Assembly (NCBI GenBank): GCA_046336825.1
Contig: JBKDFX010000152.1
Coordinates: 1-11,895 of the forward strand
Direction of reading: 5' to 3'
DNA: 11,895 nucleotides
Source: Ga0074139 sp046336825
Lineage (GTDB): Bacteria > Bdellovibrionota > Bdellovibrionia > Bdellovibrionales > Bdellovibrionaceae
The notes beneath the pieces were generated by a model. That model searched no databases. It saw only the letters and a program-made list of their open reading frames with translations, and had not been told where the DNA came from. Positions 5,775 through 11,895 of the stretch are shown in pieces (the first letter of the stretch is position 1; each line of letters starts with the position of its first letter). Made by a program: the position numbers and the translations under genes.

Positions 5775-6418
5775 AATGCACTCACCTTCGGTGCTAGCTC
5801 AGGACATATCAGGTCCTGTCTTTTAGAATCATTAAATGAGATCTGACTCACAATCCAACTTTTATCAGTTTCGGTTAAAAATACGAAATGACCTGCAAGT
5901 ATTGAAATATGACGATCCCGAGTGGTGTTGAGCTTCAATTCACCTTTAAAATTGAGTTGGCCTAAGCTTGAACTTAAATCTAAAAGAGTTTTGCAGCCTG
6001 AACCAACCACTTCACCTTCTATTTTTCTCTGTCGACTGCGACTGATGAAAAAAACTCGACCGTTGGTGAAGTTATCAGTACCCGGCATATGAAAGGAAAT
6101 AAAAAAAGTTCCCTTTTGTCCACTGACAACTTGGCTTAAGTCAATATTGCCCCCACCTGAGGCAAACTCATAAATAACATTTCCCTCGTTTAAAAGGCCA
6201 GGAGACTTCTGAGAAAACTTAACTTGAACTGGCCCATAGAAAATCGGTTTGTCTTTTATGGTGGGATCAATTGATTTCGTCACATCCCAAACTTTAGAAG
6301 TCATTCTAAAGTCTTGAGGCAGATCATCGACACGATAGATTGGATATTCTACTTCAGTGTTTTTTATACTACAGGAAATCAATGTCACTGAAAATAAAGC
6401 TAAAGCAAGTCGAATCAC
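5771..6418 (-). CDS. Lipoprotein of unknown function
   Basis: A 215-residue protein not assigned to a family. Its N-terminus is a classic lipoprotein signal: Arg-3, a hydrophobic core and the lipobox LISC with Cys-16, so the mature protein is anchored by a lipidated cysteine. The remainder is polar and strand-rich with no membrane segment. It has two further cysteines, one in VGSGCKT and one near the C-terminus in LICPEL, which could form a disulfide. The start is GTG at 6418, supported by GAGGAA about seven bases upstream and by the signal peptide beginning there. It overlaps the stop of the upstream gene by four bases (GTGA) and overlaps cysE downstream by four, so translation within this run is probably coupled. 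The position between a TPR membrane protein and a secreted protease suggests an envelope role. Confidence 0.8.
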   Translation of the reverse strand: MIRLALALFSVTLISCSIKNTEVEYPIYRVDDLPQDFRMTSKVWDVTKSIDPTIKDKPIFYGPVQVKFSQKSPGLLNEGNVIYEFASGGGNIDLSQVVSGQKGTFFISFHMPGTDNFTNGRVFFISRSRQRKIEGEVVGSGCKTLLDLSSSLGQLNFKGELKLNTTRDRHISILAGHFVFLTETDKSWIVSQISFNDSKRQDLICPELAPKVSAL

Positions 6419-8109
6419 AGTTGTTCCTCAAGATCATAACGCAAAGAAAGCAGCTCTGTGGACAAGGGATCTTGCGAAAGTCCTTGGGAAATTAAATAGC
6501 GACAACCATCATAAATTTTTTGGCGACATTTTTGTTTTGCCTTAAGGATATAAAAATAGGTTTTAACATTGGCTTTCTGCATTCCCGAATTGAGATAATT
6601 GTCGAGGCAGCCTTCTTGGTTCTCTTCAAAACATGTTCTTGCAAAATACCAAACTGAAGACTCATCGCTGATTAAATTTGGAATTTTTGAAAAGCCGCGT
6701 ATTTCAGGCCATCGGCCCATTTGAGAAAGTAAATGCAATTGGGCTAGTTGAACTCGTGCATTTCCTGGAAATCTTATTAATGATTCACTGATCAGCTTTT
6801 CTGCTTCAGCCCATCTTTGGACTTGAGTCAAACAAATCACTTTAACAGCAGAAATGTCCGCAGCAAAGGCTTGATCTGCATCGAGATCATTACAGAATTG
6901 ATAAAGATAGTTCCAGTCCCTCCAACGTTGATCCACAGTTGGATCTTCACTGAATGACATTGAAAATGAAGGCAACTCTTTGAAAAAATTTTGAAGAGCC
7001 AATTGAATATCAGAATTTGATTTCTGTAAAATTGATAAGTGGATGGACATCAACTTCATTTCAGGACGCAAATACAAAGACAAATCAGAGGTTGCATTCA
7101 AAGCTCCAATTAGACTTGGGATTTCAACTTTGAAATTTCCCGAGAGGGCCACAATTATAGATTGAATCAAATAGGCTTTGCGAGGTTCTTGACTGGCTAA
7201 CTTTTGTGCTGCCGCCATGGCTTCATTCCACTTTGAAGCTGCCATTTGGGTCGCAATCAAATTTAATTGAGTTATGGAATTGTTCCGCTCAAGTGTGGAG
7301 GCTCGAACCAAATATTGTTCAGCGGTGTCAATTTGACCGTCGTAAAGGGCAATGAGGGCCAAGCCATTTAAATTTTGAATGACCAAGTCCTTGTTTTTGG
7401 GATCTAAAAGACTTGAAGATTCAAAAAATCGCTTAGCTTTAACAAGATCATGTCCAGGATTAAGATGTAAAAGTCCCAATCGCATCAGGGCAAGTGACTG
7501 ATTCTGGGGCTCGAGCCGGTAATCTTTGTAGGCATCATATGCACGATCGTAAAGTTTTGAAGCGAACAACTGTTGTACCTGGGTCCAAATCCTTTTTTGA
7601 TGAGACTCTTTAGTTTTCTTATCTGCATAAGTGAGAATGGCAATGACGGCACATACACCGACAAGTGCGTGCAAGCCCCACTTTTTTAAATTGAGGGGTT
7701 GAGACGAAGAATTCAAGCTGTAAGATTTGACAGGTTCAATCTTAATTTTACCAGTATTGGCAGTGGCAACTGGCTCAACTGTGATTGTAGCCTTTGGTGT
7801 TGGGCGTACAGGAACAGGAGTTAAATCATCATCTAATTTTCGAGTCACACTCAATTGAGTGTGGGCCTCGGTTTGTGTCTTTTCGATAGTTTCAGACTGA
7901 TTCGCTAACTCTAAAACAGCGGCCTGTAATTCTGGTATGTCACGAATAAATAACCAGCGTGTATTTTGTTTTTTAGCTTCATCTAAAAGACCCAGTTGTT
8001 TGGACCGGATCAAAAGCGCCAATTCATCTACGCTATGAGGACCTAAAATAGATTCCGAAGCTTTAACTAACCAATTCTTTTCAGAGTTTGAAACAATTGC
8101 TTTTTTCAT
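6415..8109 (-). CDS. Single-pass membrane protein with N-terminal GYF_2-like domain and TPR-like repeats
   Basis: A 564-residue protein. Residues 11-66 resemble the GYF_2/DUF4339 domain (KNWLVKASESILGPHSVDEL through NTRWLFIRDI), a presumed cytoplasmic protein-interaction module. Residues 75-140 form a Pro/Thr-rich linker. Residues 145-161 are one transmembrane helix flanked by Lys. Residues 175-560 are helical with repeats of TPR type, for example MRLGLLHLNPGHDLVKAKRF, DGQIDTAEQYLVRASTLE, and QRWAEAEKLISESLIRFPGN. They probably form a scaffold in the periplasm, with the GYF-like domain in the cytoplasm. Several paired cysteines late in the protein (493, 501, 528, 536) could form disulfides, which fits periplasmic placement. 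AAGGG overlaps the purH stop (TAAGGGATTATG), so the start follows purH by six bases. The function is not known. Confidence 0.8.
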   Translation of the reverse strand: MKKAIVSNSEKNWLVKASESILGPHSVDELALLIRSKQLGLLDEAKKQNTRWLFIRDIPELQAAVLELANQSETIEKTQTEAHTQLSVTRKLDDDLTPVPVRPTPKATITVEPVATANTGKIKIEPVKSYSLNSSSQPLNLKKWGLHALVGVCAVIAILTYADKKTKESHQKRIWTQVQQLFASKLYDRAYDAYKDYRLEPQNQSLALMRLGLLHLNPGHDLVKAKRFFESSSLLDPKNKDLVIQNLNGLALIALYDGQIDTAEQYLVRASTLERNNSITQLNLIATQMAASKWNEAMAAAQKLASQEPRKAYLIQSIIVALSGNFKVEIPSLIGALNATSDLSLYLRPEMKLMSIHLSILQKSNSDIQLALQNFFKELPSFSMSFSEDPTVDQRWRDWNYLYQFCNDLDADQAFAADISAVKVICLTQVQRWAEAEKLISESLIRFPGNARVQLAQLHLLSQMGRWPEIRGFSKIPNLISDESSVWYFARTCFEENQEGCLDNYLNSGMQKANVKTYFYILKAKQKCRQKIYDGCRYLISQGLSQDPLSTELLSLRYDLEEQL

Positions 8110-8115
8110 AATCCC

Positions 8116-9633
8116 TTAATGCCTAAAGTGCCTCAGGCCTGTCAGGACCATATTAATTTTAAGTTCTTCTGCTTTATTAATGACTTCATTGTCTTTTATA
8201 GAACCACCGGGTTGCAAAACCCAACGAATGCCGTAACGAGCGCAGATTTCAATTGAATCTGGAAAAGGGAAAAAAGCATCACTGATAAGCGCCACATCAA
8301 CAACTTGAGAATGATGCTTTTTCCATCGATCAATGGCATGCTGTACAGCCTCAACGCGATTGACTTGCCCCATGCCCAAACCCAGTGTTTGCTGACCGCT
8401 GACTATGGCAATGGCATTACTTTTCAATGCGGCACAAACTCGTTCTCCAAATTGTAGGTTGTTTGCAATATCAGCTTGGGGTCTTTCTCCAATGATTTTC
8501 CATGTATCAGGAGTTGAAAATTTCTGATCCAGTTCTTGCAATACAAAGCCACCCGTCACTGAACGAATGTACTTTTTAGGCTTTGATTGTTTTAATGATT
8601 GATCAGCCTTGAGAACTCTCAAATTTTTTTTCTGACTGAGTTGAATCAAAGCCGCTGGAGTAAAATCAGTGGCAAGTAAGCACTCAATAAATCCAGACGT
8701 AATAAGTTTTGCTTCTGCTTCATCGATAATAAAATTAGCAGCCACGATTCCACCAAAGACACTCACAGGATCTGCAGACAGGGCTTTTGTCAGAGCTGTC
8801 AAACCATCATCAGCAGAGCCCACTCCACAAGGATTGTTGTGCTTTACCGCCACAGCCGTTGGATTTGAAAACTGCGAACATAGATTCAAGGCTGAATCTA
8901 AATCGAGAAGATTATTATAGGAAAGTTCCTTTCCCTGAAGTTGCTCCATTTGTGAAAGGCCCGTCAGGGGGCCCATTTCAGAAAACCACCAGGCTTTCTG
9001 ATGTTCATTTTCGCCGTAGCGTAATTTTTGCTTCAGTTGACCCGCAAATGGAAAAGACTCAGAAATTTCTGCGTCGAGAGTCTGAGCTATCATTTGATCA
9101 TAGCAACTTGTGAGTCTGAAGACTCGAGCTGCCAATCGTTTTTTATCATCAATATTGAGTTGGTATTTTTTTTCCTTGATCCAATTGTAATCAGCAGGGT
9201 CACAAACAACGGCAAGACTTGAAAAGTTTTTAGCTGCAGAGCGAAGAAAAGAAGGTCCACCTATATCAATTTTCTCAATCAGATCTAATCCTTGAAAATT
9301 GTCTATCAAAGCTTTTTCAAAGGGATAAAGATTGCCCACAACCAGGTCAAAAGCTTTTACTTTCCATTCCCTCAAAGTTTTTTGGTGAGTTTCAAGATCC
9401 TGTCGAGCCAGCAAACCCATGTGAACAAAGGGGTGTAATGTTTTAACTCGCCCGTCGAGAACTTCTGGAAATTGAGTTACTTCTGAAATGTCAGTCACTC
9501 TCCAGCCCTGAGATAGTAAATAATCCTTAGTTCCACCCGTCGATACGATTTCTAGTCCCCGATCAACAAGAGGCTTAAGAAAATCGATCAAACCTGCTTT
9601 ATCGCTAACACTCACAAGAGCACGCTTGAACAT
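8116..9633 (-). CDS. purH: Bifunctional AICAR transformylase / IMP cyclohydrolase
   Basis: A 505-residue cytoplasmic enzyme that catalyses the final two steps of IMP synthesis: formylation of AICAR with 10-formyl-tetrahydrofolate, then ring closure. The N-terminal cyclohydrolase (MGS-like) domain shows STGGT (31-35), GRVKTLHP (61-68), and DIGGPSFLRSAAKN (123-136). The transformylase domain shows the catalytic Lys-264/His-265 in AVKHNNPCG, then SVFGGIVAAN, SDAFFPFPDS (451-460), QPGGS, and the terminal RHFRH. The length is close to the usual 510-530, with no missing motif. The start ATG overlaps the mlaD stop by one base (TAATG). It is followed six bases later by the GYF/TPR gene. Its placement within an envelope gene run is unusual, and the sequence shows no purine-responsive element for it. 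Confidence 0.97.
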   Translation of the reverse strand: MFKRALVSVSDKAGLIDFLKPLVDRGLEIVSTGGTKDYLLSQGWRVTDISEVTQFPEVLDGRVKTLHPFVHMGLLARQDLETHQKTLREWKVKAFDLVVGNLYPFEKALIDNFQGLDLIEKIDIGGPSFLRSAAKNFSSLAVVCDPADYNWIKEKKYQLNIDDKKRLAARVFRLTSCYDQMIAQTLDAEISESFPFAGQLKQKLRYGENEHQKAWWFSEMGPLTGLSQMEQLQGKELSYNNLLDLDSALNLCSQFSNPTAVAVKHNNPCGVGSADDGLTALTKALSADPVSVFGGIVAANFIIDEAEAKLITSGFIECLLATDFTPAALIQLSQKKNLRVLKADQSLKQSKPKKYIRSVTGGFVLQELDQKFSTPDTWKIIGERPQADIANNLQFGERVCAALKSNAIAIVSGQQTLGLGMGQVNRVEAVQHAIDRWKKHHSQVVDVALISDAFFPFPDSIEICARYGIRWVLQPGGSIKDNEVINKAEELKINMVLTGLRHFRH

Positions 9634-11018
9634 TAGAAGGGCCCTCGCACGAGGAGTAATTTCAAATCATCATTAGTAAGAAAGAGACCGGCTCCCAAAT
9701 ATCCTGATTGCTTACCTTGGTTATCGAGTGCGTCTTCAAATCCAGCCAGGACGTACAGACCCCACGCCACTTTATAGGAAGCTTGAAAGCGTAAATTTGT
9801 ATCACCAAAATCAAAGGCTTCCATAGTGAACTTGAGTTTCTTTCTAAAGAAATGGTAATCAATCCCTAATCCACCCGAGCTTTCAATGAGACCACCACGC
9901 ACTGTTAAATCCCAAAAATTCATACCGTAAAGGGCTGTAAATTTAGTTTTGTTCTTGTAGGTTTTCTTTTCGTCTAAATCAGAAACAGTGGATCCATCGC
10001 CTGGGTTGGTGACCAGTGTATTTGTCTCTCGAACAAGACCTGCGGGGTCATCTACAATACCCAGCAAATAGAACCTATCAGGACCTGGCTGCACATGAAT
10101 GCCAATGGTTGTTCGAGTTTCACCGACTTCTCCTAAATAGGCACCGTGAAAGTCAAAAGCTGTTTCGAGACGACTGGCAGATTCGAATAAGCTGGAAACT
10201 CCTTGGATAGCAGTATTAAGTTCATCCACTGTCGTTTCATCATTAACAAGCTTACCAATCGTTCCTTCACCCTTATTAATTTTGCTGGAAATTTCTTCCA
10301 CATTTTTCATGGTCGCATCCAAACGAGCCATGGTATTTTTCCAAGTCTTTTTAAATCCTTTATCAGATTCATCATTAATCAAGTCGTCCAAAGTTGTTGT
10401 GATGTTATTGACTTGATCCACAATCTCACCAATCTGCTCTTTATTTTCAGAAGTGATTTGTGAAAGATCAGAAGTCAGTTTTTCGATATTTTGTACGATT
10501 CGACCTAAAATATGTTTATTAGTTCCGTCTTCGCTAACCGCATCAGCCAAATTATCACTGACTTTTTTTAGACTCTCGGCAATTTCTCCCACTTTAGACA
10601 AAACATTATCGAGAGCTCCTTGATCACTGACATTTAATATTTGTCCACCATCAGGAAGCTCAGGATCTGAAACACCTCCGGGATAAACTTCTACATGTTT
10701 ATCCCCAAGAATACCGGCTGATTTTATTTGCACACCCGCACTGGATTTGAGGCCCAAGCTCTGATCCAAAGAAATATCCACACGTGCTCGCCCATTTTGC
10801 AGACTGATGTCTTTGATGACTCCCACAGGAATACCCGCAGTTTTAACCGTACTACCCTTGATAAGCCCCGTTGCGGAATCCAGTAAAAAATAGGCCTTTT
10901 GCTTACGAGAGAAAAAGGCCGGGTCATCGCTGACTTGCATGGACATCGCACCCACCAGTCCACCGACGACAACCACGAGTGCTCCAACTTTTAGTTCAAG
11001 GGATTTTAGCCAAGACAT
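9633..11018 (-). CDS. mlaD: MlaD-like MCE-domain protein with long helical region and C-terminal beta domain
   Basis: A 461-residue substrate-handling subunit of an Mla-type lipid ABC transporter. Residues 8-28 are the single inner-membrane helix. Residues 40-115 are the MCE domain (AYFLLDSATGLIKGSTVKTAGIPVG and following, including SAGILGDKHVEVYPG). Residues 135-285 are helical and rich in heptad-like Val/Ile/Leu spacing, with KGEGTIGKLVND, a block typical of MCE proteins. Residues 285-461 are beta-strand-rich (FHGAYLGEV, RFYLLGIVDD, GLGIDYHFF, YLGAGLFLTNDDLKLLL) and end in Phe. Canonical E. coli MlaD is about 180 residues, so this is a much longer form with an outer-membrane-protein-like tail. 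The stop overlaps the purH start by one base, and the gene starts 19 bases after mlaF. No strong Shine-Dalgarno sequence is seen. The family assignment is firm; the lipid and the direction of transport are not known. Confidence 0.92.
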   Translation of the reverse strand: MSWLKSLELKVGALVVVVGGLVGAMSMQVSDDPAFFSRKQKAYFLLDSATGLIKGSTVKTAGIPVGVIKDISLQNGRARVDISLDQSLGLKSSAGVQIKSAGILGDKHVEVYPGGVSDPELPDGGQILNVSDQGALDNVLSKVGEIAESLKKVSDNLADAVSEDGTNKHILGRIVQNIEKLTSDLSQITSENKEQIGEIVDQVNNITTTLDDLINDESDKGFKKTWKNTMARLDATMKNVEEISSKINKGEGTIGKLVNDETTVDELNTAIQGVSSLFESASRLETAFDFHGAYLGEVGETRTTIGIHVQPGPDRFYLLGIVDDPAGLVRETNTLVTNPGDGSTVSDLDEKKTYKNKTKFTALYGMNFWDLTVRGGLIESSGGLGIDYHFFRKKLKFTMEAFDFGDTNLRFQASYKVAWGLYVLAGFEDALDNQGKQSGYLGAGLFLTNDDLKLLLVRGPF

Positions 11019-11037
11019 ATAACGTGTTTAACCCCAC

Positions 11038-11796
11038 TCATTGATGCTTCATTCCTTTGGAGACAAATCTTTTCACAAGTTCGATCTCCGAGTTGTAAAA
11101 ATCCTGAGCTGTTCCCACTAGTAACACGCGGCCAGCATCCAACATTGCAATCTTATCGGCAATCCTGAATGCAGCGTAAAGATCATGACTCACCATGATG
11201 CTCGTGGTTCCAGGTCGACTCTTATGAGTCTCCAAAATCAAATTATCCACCATTTCAGTCAGAATAGGATCTAGACCTGTGGTGGGTTCATCGTAAATTA
11301 TTATTTCTGGATCTAAGGCTAGGGCTCTTGCAAGCCCACACCGCTTTTGCATTCCACCTGAAATTTGACTGGGTAATTTGGCAAAATGCTTCGGGTCTAA
11401 ACCCACTTGGTGAAGCTTTTTCTCAGCGATTTCATAGACTTGCTTTTCCTTTAGATCACGTCTGTGTTCAAAAAGAGGAAAAGCTACATTTTCTAAAACT
11501 GACATATCATCAAAAAGAGCTGCCGACTGAAAAAGCACTCCAAACTTTTGTCGAAATTTTGTGAGCTCATCCTTAGACAAGGGACCTAGGTCCTGACCGA
11601 GAACTTCCACCTTCCCGGAGGTGGGTTTAAAAATTCCTAAAATATGTTTTAAACAAACGGACTTTCCTGTTCCAGAAAAACCAATGATGGCTGTCAGAGA
11701 TCCTTTTTCTATTTCCAAATCCATTCCCTTAAGAACAAATTCTTTTCCATCAAAAGTTTTTTTCACATCAACAAAGCTAACAGCTGGGGTTTCCAT
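11038..11796 (-). CDS. mlaF: MlaF-like ABC transporter ATPase
   Basis: A 252-residue ATP-binding subunit that powers the MlaE permease at the cytoplasmic side of the inner membrane. All ABC motifs are intact: Walker A GFSGTGKS (39-46), Q-loop Gln-90 in LFQSAALFDDMSV, signature SGGMQKR (146-152), Walker B IIIYDEP (165-171) with catalytic Glu-170, D-loop GLDP (174-177), and switch His-204 in VSHDL. The SGGMQKRCGLARA signature is characteristic of the MlaF/Ttg2A branch. The length is close to the usual 260-270. The start codon overlaps the mlaE stop by one base (TAATG), so the two subunits are probably made in equal amounts, and mlaD follows after 19 bases. The downstream MCE gene confirms the lipid-transport context. 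Confidence 0.95.
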   Translation of the reverse strand: METPAVSFVDVKKTFDGKEFVLKGMDLEIEKGSLTAIIGFSGTGKSVCLKHILGIFKPTSGKVEVLGQDLGPLSKDELTKFRQKFGVLFQSAALFDDMSVLENVAFPLFEHRRDLKEKQVYEIAEKKLHQVGLDPKHFAKLPSQISGGMQKRCGLARALALDPEIIIYDEPTTGLDPILTEMVDNLILETHKSRPGTTSIMVSHDLYAAFRIADKIAMLDAGRVLLVGTAQDFYNSEIELVKRFVSKGMKHQ

Positions 11797-11895
11797 TAAA
11801 CATTCCCCACAATGACGTCGTACAAACGAATGAGATTCGACAAGAAGTAATCCAGAACAATGATCATCACCATGCTGATGACAACCCCCTGATTG
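11796..11895 (-). CDS. mlaE: MlaE-like permease, C-terminal fragment (5' part outside window)
   Basis: The last 32 codons of a gene enter from the right edge and stop at TAA 11796-11798. They encode one hydrophobic helix (GVVISMVMIIVLDYFLSNLI) followed by a short tail, RLYDVIVGNV. MlaE/YrbE permeases end with a transmembrane helix of this kind with a similar LDY block. The stop overlaps the mlaF ATG (TAATG), the usual neighbour of mlaE. The identity rests on this short tail plus the context, so it is good but not certain. The promoter of the whole downstream run must lie beyond the window. Confidence 0.8.
   Translation of the reverse strand, partial: NQGVVISMVMIIVLDYFLSNLIRLYDVIVGNV

Noticed and set aside
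8669..9222. Several overlapping plus-strand frames of 64 to 108 codons
   Set aside because: All are antisense to conserved purH motifs and have no independent coding evidence.

Overview
The window looks like A+T-rich chromosomal DNA from a Gram-negative bacterium. The evidence is lipoprotein signal peptides, a Mla-type envelope lipid-transport set and proteins with outer-membrane-like beta-strand tails. Gene density, start/stop overlaps and the style of the envelope proteins suggest a predatory or Bdellovibrio-like lineage (Bdellovibrionota or a relative of the old Deltaproteobacteria). That placement is an inference and no marker in the window proves it.

Layout, left to right. (1) Bases 1-767, minus strand: a lipoprotein of the phosphate/phosphite/phosphonate-binding (PhnD-like) family, cut off by the window edge. 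(2) Bases 884-2289, plus strand: a two-gene unit of a HAD-like protein and a short RsmI-like methyltransferase. It ends in a 15-bp inverted repeat that probably terminates transcription from both sides. (3) Bases 2312-4026, minus strand: an autoregulated-looking three-gene module of a PadR repressor, a DUF1700/HAAS membrane protein and a DUF4097 repeat protein. A 27-bp near-perfect palindrome lies directly against the padR start codon. (4) Bases 4187-11895, minus strand: a long, tightly packed gene run in the order mlaE (partial), mlaF, mlaD, purH, a GYF-like/TPR membrane protein, a lipoprotein, a truncated-looking cysE and a secreted trypsin-like protease. Most junctions overlap by 1, 4 or about 17 bases, or are separated by 6 to 19 bases, which suggests one transcript with translational coupling.

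How the genes fit together. MlaE (permease), MlaF (ATPase) and MlaD (MCE domain) should form an inner-membrane ABC lipid transporter. This MlaD carries a long helical region and a C-terminal beta-rich domain ending in Phe, so a single polypeptide may reach toward the outer membrane. PurH (final two steps of IMP synthesis) and CysE (O-acetylserine synthesis) are housekeeping enzymes placed in the same run as envelope genes. The PadR/DUF1700/DUF4097 trio is a known type of envelope-associated regulatory module. No tRNA, rRNA, CRISPR array, insertion sequence or prophage gene was seen, and no gene-free stretch exceeds 300 bases.
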